From JANXXV01 sp038200305 (GTDB taxonomy: Bacteria; Acidobacteriota; Terriglobia; Bryobacterales; Bryobacteraceae), in the NCBI GenBank assembly GCA_038200305.1, contig JBBPYD010000153.1, positions 1-64,000 of the forward strand: a stretch of DNA of 64,000 nucleotides, written 5' to 3'. Every line of letters begins with the position of its first letter. Within the stretch, counting starts at the first letter, position 1. Shown piece after piece: positions 34,557-45,044 of the stretch. Position numbers and translations under genes: made by a program. Below the pieces are notes generated by a model, which saw nothing but the letters and a program-made list of their open reading frames with translations, had not been told where the DNA came from and did not search any database.

Positions 34557-35911
34557 TATGGCACCGCGCTCAGAAGCGCACCCTCGGGCGAAGCCAGCCG
34601 AAGCACGGTCTTGCCGGTTTTGAGAGCCTCGGCATTGAGCTGCGTCCCGAGCGCGCGTTCCTTTTCGGCCTGCTCCATGAGATGCAACCGGAAGAGCACA
34701 GTCGAAAGTTTGTAGTGGGCCGCGCCGAAGCCTGGGTCACTCTGAATCGCGGTCTCGAAACGCGCCCGCGCTCCGTTGAGATCGCCCCGCTTCAGCAAAA
34801 CATCCCCGTAAGCGGCATTGGCTTTCGCATGGTGCGGCTCTTGTTCCAATACAGTGCGCAAGAGCGTCTCCGCTGAATCGAGCCGGCCTTCGTCTAAATC
34901 GAGTTGAGCGAGTTCGTACCGCGGATCGGCGGAGTTGGCCGCCAGGTTCAGGCAATGCTCCAGTTTCTCTCTCGCCTCTGTCCTCCGGTTCAGCTTAATG
35001 TCAAGCCAACCTAAAGCGTAGTACGTATCGGCGAAGTTCGGGACACGCCGGGCGAACTCGCTGAAGAGGCGGTAAGCCTTCTGCCATTGCTGAACGCCGA
35101 TCTGGGCGCGCGCGTAAAAGTACAAGGCAGCGTTGTTAGACGGCGCCAGATTGTAGGCGTGCTCCAACGCCGCCAGCGCATCGATCGTCAAATCGCGCCG
35201 TAAACATACGGCTCCAAAGTGGACGAGCGTGCCGATATCGCTGGGGTGCGCCTGTTTGGCGCGAAGCAGAAAACTGAGGGCCTTTTCATCGAGCTTTTGC
35301 GTTTCGGCGGCGGATGCGGCTCCATTCAAACCGCGAAGGTCGTCCGGGGCCAATGCCAGCGCGCGCGAGAAGCTGCTCTCTGCCGCGGCCGGATTTTGGG
35401 GTAGTTCCGCCAAACCGCGTTCATCCCAGTAATCGGGGTAACTCGATAGCGCGGCTTCGAGGCCCTTCAAGTCAGTTAACGCTTGCTCGCGTTCTCCCGT
35501 GCGAATTCTGGCGGCGGCGAGGCTAAAAGCCACTCCGGCGTTCTTGCTGCCGAGCGATAGAGCCTTCGCGAGATACGATTTCGCATCGGCATAGCGATCC
35601 TGGCGATAGTAAAAAAAACCGAGATTCTCATTCAAAGAAACGGAATCGGGCGAGATCTTCAAGCCGCGCTCGAAAGCATCCTGCGCAGAAGCCGTTCTGC
35701 CAAGCTCGCCTTCTGAGATGCCGAACAAGTTCCAGAGCCGGACATCTTTTGGATAGAGCTGCACCGAGCGGCTGAGCACCGAGGATGCCGCGTTGAAGTC
35801 GCGAGCTTCGATACGATGGGTTGCTTCCTCTATCACCGCTTCAAGCTTTTGCTGGCCCGCTAAGCCGAAACAGGCGAGCAGAAGCAGAAGCACATCGGGA
35901 TGAAGGCGCAT
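34556..35911 (-). CDS. exported TPR-repeat protein
   Basis: A 451-residue protein with a signal peptide (1-19) and about ten TPR motifs throughout (VRLWNLFGISEGELGRTASA, LNENLGFFYYRQDRYADA, DTYYALGWLDIKLNRRTEA). It begins 12 bases after the TonB receptor stop. It resembles its downstream neighbour in repeat style but is longer, so the two may be diverged duplicates. No catalytic domain is present. Confidence 0.82.
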   Translation of the reverse strand: MRLHPDVLLLLLACFGLAGQQKLEAVIEEATHRIEARDFNAASSVLSRSVQLYPKDVRLWNLFGISEGELGRTASAQDAFERGLKISPDSVSLNENLGFFYYRQDRYADAKSYLAKALSLGSKNAGVAFSLAAARIRTGEREQALTDLKGLEAALSSYPDYWDERGLAELPQNPAAAESSFSRALALAPDDLRGLNGAASAAETQKLDEKALSFLLRAKQAHPSDIGTLVHFGAVCLRRDLTIDALAALEHAYNLAPSNNAALYFYARAQIGVQQWQKAYRLFSEFARRVPNFADTYYALGWLDIKLNRRTEAREKLEHCLNLAANSADPRYELAQLDLDEGRLDSAETLLRTVLEQEPHHAKANAAYGDVLLKRGDLNGARARFETAIQSDPGFGAAHYKLSTVLFRLHLMEQAEKERALGTQLNAEALKTGKTVLRLASPEGALLSAVP

Positions 35912-35923
35912 ATCGGGTAGAGC

Positions 35924-38900
35924 CTAGAAATTCACCCGCAAAGTGAACTGTACGTTTCTGGGTGCATCGATAGTGCTAGTGACTAGTCCGAAGTTTGGGC
36001 TATTCGGTCCTGTATCGGGCCGCGCGAAAATGTGCCTGTTGAAAGCGTTTAGCAATTCCCCCTTGAGTTGCACCGTGAAGAACTCTCCTACCCGGACGTT
36101 CCTGATGATGCTGAAATCCTCGTTGTAGTACGGCTTCATACGCGCGTCACTGTTGACGCGCGGGTAATTGCCAAGCCGGTAAGCGCCGCCGTTCCGATTT
36201 ACATTCGGATCCACAAACGCCGCCCGGTTGTAATAGCGGCCGGCGAACGGATCAAAATGATCGCTCGTGACGGCGTCGCTCAGAGGAGATAGCCCAGGTA
36301 CACGGTCGAAGCGAATGCAGTTATCCCACCCTGGGATACCCTGAGCGCATCCAAAGGCGTTCGGCTCGCCGCTTTGATACCGTAGCACGCCGCCGACCTG
36401 CCAACCACCGAGGACCGCGGAGGCGATATTGCCCCCATTTAAAAACCGCTTGCCTTTGCCAAACGGCAGCTCATAAAGAAAAGCCGTCGTGAAAACCAGT
36501 GGAATGTCCTGAATGCTGATGGCTTTCTCCAGGCTTAGATTCCTGGGATCTTGGATCTGCTGGGTGCCGCCATTGATGCCGGGCAGAATACTGTCGGCGT
36601 TGGTGATGTTTTTCTGCCATGCAAACGAGGCCTGGAGACTGATGCCCTGGCTGAACCGGCGTTCCAGAGTAGCCTGGAGCGCCTCATAGGTGGACTGACC
36701 TGCGTTCTGAAGCGTGTCCGTATTGATAAATTGATACTGCGGGAACGGCCGCAACGCCTGCTGAACCTGTCCCGTAGGGCTGAAGCTCGCGTAAGGAAGC
36801 CCCACTCCGGCAGTGTTGTTGTTTACTGGCTGTAGCAGTTTATCGCCCAGGCTGAAGTTAGCCGGATCGATATTATTCACGTTCTCAAGAGCGGAGCGTA
36901 GATGCGTGCCATGTGATCCCACCCAACCGACGGTACCCACCATGCTGGAGCCAAGCTGTTTCTGAATCTGCAGACTCCAGCTTTGGATCAAGCCTGGGCG
37001 TCCATACTCAGGCTTGATGTAGTTGGTCCCGCCCTGGCCATTGGTCTGGCTCGGATCGAAATCCGGTGGAAGCGGAACATTTGGGAAACCGTTGTCCCAC
37101 TGGAAACGCGGAGTAAATGCATCTACGCTACTCAGGTTTGGCGTCGAAATATATCCCTGTTGCTGAGCGCCGCCGAAATCCGTATATTGCATTGGAGAAT
37201 AAAAGATTCCATAGCCGCCTCGAATGACAACGGAATTATTGAGCAGGCCGGGTGTCCACGCAAAGCCAAAACGGGGCGCCCACGCTTTGTAATAAGTGTC
37301 AGCCCATTTCGCATTGCATTTGCACAAATTGCCGAAAACCAATGCACCCAGTCTTCCATTGGCCGCCGGATTGGGCTCAGCCGGACTGAAATTCGACGTG
37401 TCGTCGTGCGACTCTTTGCGGGGCACGTCCAGGTTCCAACGCAAGCCGATGTTCAACGTAAGATTCGGAAGTAACTTGAAATCGTCCTTGACATACGCGG
37501 CGAAGTAGGGCTGAGTCCAGCGAGCCACATGCCCGTTAATCCGGCGGCTGCCGCTTCCTACCTGGCCAAGTAGAAAACTCGCAATTCCATTGCCTGAATT
37601 CGATGTCAGGCTTGGAATCGCCGCTGTTGCGGCACGGCCGAAGTTGTAAATTCCACTGTCGGTTCCGGACGCAAAGGTGGAATACAGCTGATTCCTGAAA
37701 TCGACGCCGAAAGCCAGGTTGTGCTTCCCTTTTGTCCAACTCACTGAATCGTTGAAGCGCTCCCCATTATCGATATTGTCGTCGTTATTGCCGATTCCCA
37801 GCCTGGGCACCCCTTCGCCTACGTTCACGTTCGGAAATTGATGACCGACTACGCCCGTAATGTTCTGTATTCCCAACTTCGAAGCCCAGCTAAAGTTGCC
37901 GGTGGCCGCCAGAGTGACGGCTGGAGCCAGATTGATGCTGTTTGTCCGGTTATAGCCGAGATTCAGGTGATTCAGCAGCGTGGATGAAAAAACGTAATCC
38001 CAGCCCACGCGGGCGTAGTGAGTGATGAAGTCCTGGTTCCAGCCATTGGGGTCCACCGGGTCCGGGTAGATCCGGGTATTGGTGTACCGGGCGTTCTCAC
38101 GGGAGGAGTACGAAGCAAACACCTTGCTCCTGTCGGAGAAATTCTGGTCGACCCGGATTTGATATGTCGTATTAAAAAGAGGGTTCGAATCGCTGAACGT
38201 GAAGTTACTGATGGTTCCGGGGCCAGTTGGCTGCGGATAGTAACTCAGAAAGTTTTTGCTTACCGTGGAAATGCGGTTGGCTGGAATAATGTTGCCCGGG
38301 AAAGCGGTGCGGCACGGGATTCCGCCCGGTCCCGTGGTCTGGGTCGCGGGATCGAAGATCTGTCCCTGGAAAACAGGTGTGCCGTTGCAAGGATTCGTCC
38401 CGACCTGCTGGTTGGTCAGGACCTCAGAGAAGTTTCCGCCGCGCTCGGCCAGCGTGGGCACGTTCCCAATGTTCGTGCCACCCCTGTTCTCCTGATACTG
38501 CTCCCAGTTGAAAAAGAAGAATGTTTTATCTTTGCCGTTATAAAGTTTGGGAATCCAGACGGGACCTCCCAGGTTTACTCCATAATCGTTCTTCTTATCT
38601 TTCGGCCGCAGGTTGCGGGACTGACAAGGCCCGTCGCCAGGGGCGCATTGAGCGAGCCGCGCATTGTTGAACCAGGTATTCGCGTCCAGGGCATCGTTCC
38701 GGAAAATATCGTAAACCGTTCCATGATACCGGTTGCCGCCATTTTTGATAGTGAAGCTCTCGATGCCGCCGGTGGTGCGGTCGTATTCGGTGGGGAGAGT
38801 CGAAGTAATCACCCGGAACTCCTGGATCGCTTCCACGGAAGGCGCGGCCTCGTCGAATGACGATCCATTTTCTGTCCTGAGGATACTGGCGCCGTCCAGC

Positions 38901-39493
38901 AGAATCTCGTTTCCAAAGTTCTGTCCGCCGCCAATCTTGGAAATGAAAATCCCGTTGTTGCTATTGCCGGTACCGGGTCCTGTCGCCCCTGGAGTGAGGA
39001 ACACGAATGCCTCGGGCGATCGCATGGCGCCTACGCCGCCGAGCGCCAACGGCAACTCGATCACCTGATGAGTGTCGACGGTGGTTCCGACATCGGAACT
39101 CTCCGACTGAATCGAGGTGCCTTCCGCCGAAACGGTCAGCGATTGGGTGACGTCGCCGACCTTCAGAGTGAAGTTGACGGCAGTGGTGGAGCTGACCTGA
39201 ACGTCCACCCCGGTTTGCTTGGAACCGCTGAAGCCTGGAGCCGAAGCGCTTACGTCATATTTTCCGATCAGCAGGGAGGGAAAACGGAAAGAACCCGCGG
39301 CGACAGTGGTAGTCGAAACCTGACCCGTTGCCGAATTTGTTGCGGTCACGGTTGCCCCGTCCACCGCCGCGCCGGTGGGGTCCAGTACGCTTCCGGCTAT
39401 GACACCGTTATTGGTTTGGGCCAGAAGAGAAATCGAGACTAAATTCAATGCCAGGACATTCAAACCGGCCAGAATCGCTAGTGTTCTTGCCAT
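35924..39493 (-). CDS. TonB-dependent receptor-like outer membrane protein (Oar type)
   Basis: An 1189-residue protein: signal peptide 1-26, carboxypeptidase-regulatory domain (about 30-110: VIAGSVLDPTGAAVDGATVT, LLIGKYDVSASAPGFSGSKQ), plug-like part with EILLDGASI, and a large barrel ending NVQFTLRVNF with terminal Phe. Shine-Dalgarno AAGGAG is 8 bases from the ATG. It is the second gene of a unit that starts with a CRTAC protein and continues with TPR proteins and an esterase-lactonase, consistent with uptake and processing of a glycan-like substrate. Confidence 0.9.
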   Translation of the reverse strand: MARTLAILAGLNVLALNLVSISLLAQTNNGVIAGSVLDPTGAAVDGATVTATNSATGQVSTTTVAAGSFRFPSLLIGKYDVSASAPGFSGSKQTGVDVQVSSTTAVNFTLKVGDVTQSLTVSAEGTSIQSESSDVGTTVDTHQVIELPLALGGVGAMRSPEAFVFLTPGATGPGTGNSNNGIFISKIGGGQNFGNEILLDGASILRTENGSSFDEAAPSVEAIQEFRVITSTLPTEYDRTTGGIESFTIKNGGNRYHGTVYDIFRNDALDANTWFNNARLAQCAPGDGPCQSRNLRPKDKKNDYGVNLGGPVWIPKLYNGKDKTFFFFNWEQYQENRGGTNIGNVPTLAERGGNFSEVLTNQQVGTNPCNGTPVFQGQIFDPATQTTGPGGIPCRTAFPGNIIPANRISTVSKNFLSYYPQPTGPGTISNFTFSDSNPLFNTTYQIRVDQNFSDRSKVFASYSSRENARYTNTRIYPDPVDPNGWNQDFITHYARVGWDYVFSSTLLNHLNLGYNRTNSINLAPAVTLAATGNFSWASKLGIQNITGVVGHQFPNVNVGEGVPRLGIGNNDDNIDNGERFNDSVSWTKGKHNLAFGVDFRNQLYSTFASGTDSGIYNFGRAATAAIPSLTSNSGNGIASFLLGQVGSGSRRINGHVARWTQPYFAAYVKDDFKLLPNLTLNIGLRWNLDVPRKESHDDTSNFSPAEPNPAANGRLGALVFGNLCKCNAKWADTYYKAWAPRFGFAWTPGLLNNSVVIRGGYGIFYSPMQYTDFGGAQQQGYISTPNLSSVDAFTPRFQWDNGFPNVPLPPDFDPSQTNGQGGTNYIKPEYGRPGLIQSWSLQIQKQLGSSMVGTVGWVGSHGTHLRSALENVNNIDPANFSLGDKLLQPVNNNTAGVGLPYASFSPTGQVQQALRPFPQYQFINTDTLQNAGQSTYEALQATLERRFSQGISLQASFAWQKNITNADSILPGINGGTQQIQDPRNLSLEKAISIQDIPLVFTTAFLYELPFGKGKRFLNGGNIASAVLGGWQVGGVLRYQSGEPNAFGCAQGIPGWDNCIRFDRVPGLSPLSDAVTSDHFDPFAGRYYNRAAFVDPNVNRNGGAYRLGNYPRVNSDARMKPYYNEDFSIIRNVRVGEFFTVQLKGELLNAFNRHIFARPDTGPNSPNFGLVTSTIDAPRNVQFTLRVNF

Positions 39494-39514
39494 CGTTAAG
39501 CTCCTTGCTGCAAC

Positions 39515-39548
39515 ATACCCTTGTATATCTTATTCCTGTTGCTGTCAA
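39515..39548 (-). promoter_or_regulatory. internal promoter and inverted repeat before the TonB receptor
   Basis: On the minus strand TTGACA (39548-39543), a short 15-base spacer, then TATACA (39527-39522). The inverted repeat ATAC-N4-GTAT (39515-39526) overlaps the -10 element and may be a repressor site. Confidence 0.45.
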
Positions 39549-39565
39549 TCCTATTGCTCTGCCGT

Positions 39566-41257
39566 TTATTTCTTTTGAGGTTCTAGTATTGTGAGGATCT
39601 GGTTCGCTGGGCTATTTTCGAGCCGCTGCACGATTCCGCTCGGCCATGTTACTTCTATCAGAGCGGCGCTGGCGCTGGCGCCAAGCCCGAAGTGGACCCG
39701 CTTGTCGCTGCTTGACAGGTAACTGCCGGCCGTCCCCACCATTGCGTACTGATGCAGTCCCAATGCTGTCACCAAATGCACACGGGCGCCGATTCCATCC
39801 CGGTTGCTGACGCTGCCTATGGTGTTGATTGTCAGCCAGCGATTCGCGTTCCCCCGGTTCTGCAGGATCAGGGCATGGCCATCGTTGCAGTTGATCGCAA
39901 TGTCGATAAAGCCGTCGTTGTTCAGATCCCCGAACGCGGCGCCGCGCGCGGCAAGCGGTACACGGAATGGCGCGCCAGATTGCCCGGAAACATCTTGAAA
40001 CCGCCCTTTCGTGTTGCGCATCAGCAGCAACGGTTCCCGGTACCGGAGCGACGGTTGCGTCTGTTCGATGTTGTCCATCACATGGCCTTGGGCGACGAAG
40101 AGATCCTTCCAGCCGTCGTTATCATAATCGATGAATTGTGTGCCCCAGCCGGAGTGAAGCGCAGTAATAGCGCCGACGCCGCTCGAATTGGTTACATAGT
40201 CCATAAAGTCCGCGTTATTTTTGTAGAGCGCGTACCTCTGATTCGAAAGATTGTCGATGAATATGTCGGGGCGTCCGTCGTTATCGTAATCTTCGAAGCT
40301 CAGGCCCATGCCCGAATACGTTTTTCCGTCCTCGTCGTAGGCGAGGCCGGTCCGCGCGCCAATATCGGTGAAGGTGCCGTCCCGATTATTGCGAAAGAGC
40401 TGTTGGGGTCTGGCGTCATTGGCGATCAGGATATCGGGCCATCCGTCCAGATCTACATCGTTGAACGCGATTCCGAGTCCGTTTCCGGCTAGTTTTGAGA
40501 GGCCGGCTTTCGCGGTCACGTCGGTGAATGTGCCATCTCCGTTGTTGTGATAAAGGATGGGGGCGGCGGGCTTGAAAACGTCTGGATGACAGTAGGCGCG
40601 GAAGTTTTTCGATGGATCGCCGCACCAGGGGTTCTTGTGGAGGTCCCATTCGAGATAGCGGGAGACGATCAGGTCGAGCTTGCCGTCGCGATCGTAATCG
40701 ACAAAGCATGCGCCAGCCGACCATCCACCGGCAGCGACGCCGGCCCGCTCCGTCACGTCCGTGAATGTGCCGTCTCCATTGTTGTGATAGAGGATATTGC
40801 GGCCGTAATTCGTCACATAGATATCCTGGCGGCCGTCGTTGTCGTAATCCCCGGTGACGACACCCATGCCGTAGGAATGTCCGCGAACGCCGGCCTTTTC
40901 CGTGACATCGAGAAACGTGCCGTCGCCGTTGTTGCGATACAGACGGTTCCAGTAGCGCGGGTCGGATTTATCGGGCATCTTGCCCTCTGGCATCGGGTCC
41001 TGAAGCGCAGCCCCATTGACGAAGAAGAGGTCGAGATTCCCATTGCCAGTGGAGTCGAACATCGCAACCCCGCCCACCATGCTCTCGATCAGATATTTTT
41101 GCGATGTATGCGATGCCGAACAGTGGAAGCCGACGCCGGATTGCGCGGTAACATCGACGAACATAGGTAAGACAGAAGTAGTTCCGGCAGTCTGAGCGGC
41201 CGTGCCCGGGAGGATGCCGTAACCCAGCATCGCGGTCAGGAATCTGCGGCGATCCAT
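39566..41257 (-). CDS. CRTAC/ASPIC-UnbV protein with FG-GAP repeats
   Basis: A 563-residue exported protein. The start MDRRRFLTAMLGYG looks like a Tat signal. Six or seven FG-GAP/VCBS calcium-binding repeats follow, with the DxDxDG-like pattern (DSTGNGNLDLFFVNG, DYDNDGRQDIYVTNYG, DYDRDGKLDLIVSRY, DVDLDGWPDILIAND). The C-terminus is an ASPIC/UnbV domain (GIGARVHLV, VHFGLGASASAALIEVTWPS). The family is secreted, linked to adhesion or glycan-related functions, and usually adjacent to TPR proteins, as here. ATG 41257 is chosen over an upstream in-frame start. Confidence 0.88.
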   Translation of the reverse strand: MDRRRFLTAMLGYGILPGTAAQTAGTTSVLPMFVDVTAQSGVGFHCSASHTSQKYLIESMVGGVAMFDSTGNGNLDLFFVNGAALQDPMPEGKMPDKSDPRYWNRLYRNNGDGTFLDVTEKAGVRGHSYGMGVVTGDYDNDGRQDIYVTNYGRNILYHNNGDGTFTDVTERAGVAAGGWSAGACFVDYDRDGKLDLIVSRYLEWDLHKNPWCGDPSKNFRAYCHPDVFKPAAPILYHNNGDGTFTDVTAKAGLSKLAGNGLGIAFNDVDLDGWPDILIANDARPQQLFRNNRDGTFTDIGARTGLAYDEDGKTYSGMGLSFEDYDNDGRPDIFIDNLSNQRYALYKNNADFMDYVTNSSGVGAITALHSGWGTQFIDYDNDGWKDLFVAQGHVMDNIEQTQPSLRYREPLLLMRNTKGRFQDVSGQSGAPFRVPLAARGAAFGDLNNDGFIDIAINCNDGHALILQNRGNANRWLTINTIGSVSNRDGIGARVHLVTALGLHQYAMVGTAGSYLSSSDKRVHFGLGASASAALIEVTWPSGIVQRLENSPANQILTILEPQKK

Positions 41258-41332
41258 ATAATTGAACCGTATCAGATTCGTTAGCACCCGTTACTGCCGC
41301 CGTGAAACAATAGTGCCGTCCGGTACGAGGAT

Positions 41333-43330
41333 ATGAACATGAAAAACATCTTGCTCGCCTGCACTCTGACGATCTCTCTTTCCGCCCAGACGGCCATCGA
41401 TATCGATGCCGCAAAGCCGGCCTCATACAAGATCCCGCGTACCATCTACGGGACGTTCCTTGAGCCAATCGGAAACTCTACATACAACGGTCTGTGGGCG
41501 GAGATTCTGGAAAACCCCAGCTTCGAGGAGAATCTCTGGAGCGCCGCGGGCGTCCGGCGCATGACGGAAGCCGAGCCATCGCTGATCCGCTCTTCGCAGA
41601 TGGGTCTTCCACTGCCTTGGGAGCCGCTCGATTACACTCAAGGCGCGCGCTACGAACCGCGTTGGAACGATGCGGCGAACTCTGAGCGATCGCTGTTGTT
41701 GATGGCGCTTCCCGGGAAGCAGACAGGCGTGCGGCAGCGCGTTTATCTCCCCACATACCGCACGCTGAATTATACGGGGAGCCTGTACGCAAAGCACGTA
41801 AGCGGACCCGCGGACGCGGAGGTCTCTCTGCGCGGCCGGAACCATCCGGAAAGAGTTTTCGCGCGCCAACAGATCCGCCTCACTGGACCGGCCTGGAAGC
41901 GTTATGAATTCAAGCTCGACGTGCCGGCCGGGCAACTTGCGCCGCTTGAGCCTGCGGATTTCGTGATTGCGCTTTCCGATGAAGGTCGAGCTTTGATCGA
42001 TCAGGCGGCGCTGATACCGGCGGATAACGTGGATGGGATGGACCGCGAGATGGTGGACCTGTCGCGCGATTTGAAAACGCCCATCGTTCGTTTCGGCGGA
42101 AACTTCACTTCCGCTTACCACTGGCGCGATGGCATCGGCCCGCGCGAAAAGCGCGTCAGCATGCTCAACATCGCATGGGGCATCCCGGAGTACAACACCT
42201 TCGGCACGGATGAGTTTCTCCGTTTTTGCCAACTGATCGGCGCGCAACCGCAAGTCGCCCTGAATCTTGGCACGGGATCGCCAGAGGAAGCCGCCGAGTG
42301 GGTGCGGTACATCAATTCTCACTGGGGCGATAAGTCCGGCGGGCTGCTGTGGGAATTGGGCAACGAGTTATGGGGCGATTTCCAGGTTGGCTATCCCACG
42401 CTGTCCAGGGTAGCGGCGCGAACCAAGGAATTCGCCAACGCCATTCATGGCGTCGACCGGCGCGCGAGACTGATCGCCACTGGAGCGGACCCCGACCATT
42501 TCCGCGAGTGGAACGCGGCGCAACTGGCGAACGCGGCGGATTTCGATTTTCTGTCAACGCACTTCGTCGTGCGCGATGATGCTGTGCGGCGCAAAGATCC
42601 TTCACCGGAGTTTCTAGCGCAGTCTTCTCTGGCTTTGCCGGTTGAACTAGAGCGGCGTTTGCGGGACATGAACGCCCAGATTGAAGCCGATCCGCACGCC
42701 AAAGGCCGTGTAAAAATTGCCTTCACGGAATGGCTCTTCCACGGGCAGCCGGACCGTGTGCCGCGGTTTGATAATCTGGGCGGCGCCCTCTGCACCGCGG
42801 GCTTTCTGAATACATTGATGCGAACGGCCGATTTCACGCGGGTCTCCGACATGACGGGGCTCATCGAATTCGGCGGCATCTGGAAGAAACGCGGAAGGGT
42901 CTATGCCGTTCCCGCTTACTGGGCGTTCCGCATGTATTCGAACGCGGATGCCGTCACCCCCGTGGAAACTCGCACGGCTGTCGAGACGTACGATATTCAC
43001 GAGGGCAACAACCGGCTGCCGGAGATCGAGAGAGTGCCATATCTGGATGTTGTTTCCGCCTTGAACCAAGGCGGCGATAAGCTGACGCTGTTCTGCGTGA
43101 ATCGCCATTTGAACCGGGATCTCGCGTCGCAAATCCGCGTGGCTGGATTCGCGCCGGACCGCAGCGCGCGCATTCAGACGCTCTCTGGAAACAGTCTCTA
43201 CCAGGCAAACGATGAGATGCGGCCGGAGGCGGTTCATCCCGTCGAAAGTGCCATGGATGTCTCAGGGCCGCAGTTTACGTACACCTTCCCGCATGCCAGC
43301 GTGACCGTGATTGAGCTGAAGAAGAAATAG
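41333..43330 (+). CDS. secreted GH51 alpha-L-arabinofuranosidase
   Basis: A 665-residue enzyme with a signal peptide ending at SLSAQ. The (beta/alpha)8 domain has acid/base Glu345 in WELGNELWG and nucleophile Glu466 in IAFTEW; the N-terminal part has the family phrase YGTFLEPIGNSTYNGLW and the C-terminal part is a beta-sandwich. It releases arabinose from arabinan or arabinoxylan. ATG 41339 has better Shine-Dalgarno spacing than 41333. It is divergent from the CRTAC gene. Confidence 0.88.
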   Translation: MNMKNILLACTLTISLSAQTAIDIDAAKPASYKIPRTIYGTFLEPIGNSTYNGLWAEILENPSFEENLWSAAGVRRMTEAEPSLIRSSQMGLPLPWEPLDYTQGARYEPRWNDAANSERSLLLMALPGKQTGVRQRVYLPTYRTLNYTGSLYAKHVSGPADAEVSLRGRNHPERVFARQQIRLTGPAWKRYEFKLDVPAGQLAPLEPADFVIALSDEGRALIDQAALIPADNVDGMDREMVDLSRDLKTPIVRFGGNFTSAYHWRDGIGPREKRVSMLNIAWGIPEYNTFGTDEFLRFCQLIGAQPQVALNLGTGSPEEAAEWVRYINSHWGDKSGGLLWELGNELWGDFQVGYPTLSRVAARTKEFANAIHGVDRRARLIATGADPDHFREWNAAQLANAADFDFLSTHFVVRDDAVRRKDPSPEFLAQSSLALPVELERRLRDMNAQIEADPHAKGRVKIAFTEWLFHGQPDRVPRFDNLGGALCTAGFLNTLMRTADFTRVSDMTGLIEFGGIWKKRGRVYAVPAYWAFRMYSNADAVTPVETRTAVETYDIHEGNNRLPEIERVPYLDVVSALNQGGDKLTLFCVNRHLNRDLASQIRVAGFAPDRSARIQTLSGNSLYQANDEMRPEAVHPVESAMDVSGPQFTYTFPHASVTVIELKKK

Positions 43331-43432
43331 GGGAGTTCACTTCGACGGGATGGGCGTTAGGCGGCCAACTGGAGTTGATAACAGGTTGCAGGAATCTGAC
43401 AGCTTTCCTGCTATTAAACGCGTGCGCGTCAT

Positions 43433-44929
43433 CTACGAAATGTCCGGGTGCTTCTTGCCGAAGCCAGTCGCCTGTTCGAACGCCTGCGCCATTTGCAGGA
43501 CACTGAAGTCTTCGTTGTTGCGGCCGACTATCTGGACGCCAACCGGGAGTCCTTCAGGCGTGAAGCCCCCCGGTACCGAGGCCGCTGGATTGCCCGTTGC
43601 CGAGATATACCAGCAGGACTTCATCCAGTCGATGTAGTTATTAAGCTTTACGCCCGCGATCTCCGTTGGATATGGCGTGTTAACGTCGAATGGCGGCAAC
43701 TGCGTGGTTGGGAGAACGAAGTACTCGTAGTTTTCGAGGAATGCCTGAAAACGCCGCCAGAACTGGCTGTGGGCGGTCTCTGCGCGTGCGATGTCCACAC
43801 CGGTCAATCGCAATCCTTCCTCGATCTCGCCCTTCAGTGTGTCCTTGAAAGCGTTTGGGTGCTCACGCAGCCGTACGCTGTAGGTATTCGCCGAATTCCA
43901 TGCGCGCAGCACGCGAAACGCGATTTCGGCAGGAGCGAAGTCCGGCTCCGCTTGCTCGACGATGCACCCCAGGGATTCAAATGTTTTGCGATGCCCATCC
44001 ACAATGGTGCGCACACGCGAGTCGAAGGGCACGCCGCCCAGGTTCTTGAACCAGGCCACCCGCACACCTTTGAAGCCGCGGTCCAATTGGCGCGCGAAGC
44101 GTTCCCCCGGTTCGTTGATGGAGAGCGGCGCGCGGGAATCGGGTCCTGCGATGGTGCTGAGCACGAGAGCGAGGTCGGCCACTGAGCGTCCGAGGCATCC
44201 GGAGGTACTGAGCGTAAACCAACCGAACGCGGCTTTGGGATTCGGCACGCGGCCGATCGAAGGGCGGAAACCAACCACGTTGCAGAATGCGGCCGGATTG
44301 CGAAGGGAGCCGCCGGTGTCGGAGCCATCGGCCACGGGCACGAGTCCGCAGGCTAAAGCGACGGCTGCGCCGCCGGAAGAGCCGCCGCAAGTCTTGGTCA
44401 GGTCGTAGGGGTTGTGGGTCGCACCGAAGACGGTGTTGAAGGTCTGCGATCCCGAGCCGAATTCTGGTGTGTTGGTCTTGCCGATGGTAATTGCGCCGGC
44501 ACGGCGGAGCCGTTCGACAATCAGATCGTTTTCGGTGGGGATGTTGTCTTTGTAGAGCGGCGATCCAAAAGTGGTGCGGATGCCGCGGGTTTCCACCAGG
44601 TCTTTGTGCGCGACCGGCAGACCATGCAACGGCCCCAACTTCTCTTTGCGGGCCTGCATCTCATCGGCCTTTGCGGCGGCCTCGGCGGCCATTTCCGGCA
44701 CCAGAGTTACGATGGCATTGACCTTCGGGTTTACACGCTCGATCTGCTTCAGGTGCGCGGCCAGCGCTTCGCGTGCCGACAGCTTCCTCGTGCGAATCAG
44801 CCGCGCCATCTCGACCGTGCTCGTGAAACAGAGGGAGGAAACGGCTTGAGCATCCAGAGCGCTTGTGAAGAGAGGTGCGGCAGCCAGCCCCCGTAAGGCT
44901 TCACGGCGGGTTGGACGGTTCTCGCTCAT
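43433..44929 (-). CDS. amidase-signature hydrolase
   Basis: A 498-residue protein of the amidase signature family. The Ser-cisSer-Lys triad is Lys109 (VAHKDLVE), Ser184 (CGGSSGGAAV) and Ser208 (GSDTGGSLRNPAAFC). A twin-arginine-like N-terminus (TRREALRGLAAAPLFTSAL) suggests export. These enzymes hydrolyse amides such as aryl- or acyl-amides; the substrate cannot be told. The residues fitting GatA (Glu/Asp-tRNA) are not distinctive and no gatB/gatC is near. It is monocistronic and divergent from the MATE gene. Confidence 0.88.
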   Translation of the reverse strand: MSENRPTRREALRGLAAAPLFTSALDAQAVSSLCFTSTVEMARLIRTRKLSAREALAAHLKQIERVNPKVNAIVTLVPEMAAEAAAKADEMQARKEKLGPLHGLPVAHKDLVETRGIRTTFGSPLYKDNIPTENDLIVERLRRAGAITIGKTNTPEFGSGSQTFNTVFGATHNPYDLTKTCGGSSGGAAVALACGLVPVADGSDTGGSLRNPAAFCNVVGFRPSIGRVPNPKAAFGWFTLSTSGCLGRSVADLALVLSTIAGPDSRAPLSINEPGERFARQLDRGFKGVRVAWFKNLGGVPFDSRVRTIVDGHRKTFESLGCIVEQAEPDFAPAEIAFRVLRAWNSANTYSVRLREHPNAFKDTLKGEIEEGLRLTGVDIARAETAHSQFWRRFQAFLENYEYFVLPTTQLPPFDVNTPYPTEIAGVKLNNYIDWMKSCWYISATGNPAASVPGGFTPEGLPVGVQIVGRNNEDFSVLQMAQAFEQATGFGKKHPDIS

Positions 44930-45044
44930 GGGTGTGAGTCTATCACGCGATGGATATTTGTTTCAGCCACCCCCGCCTTGTTTGCCGTGCGTTATTCTGG
45001 TGTGTATACAGGACATCGCGGCACTTTCTTCCAACTTTTCTCCC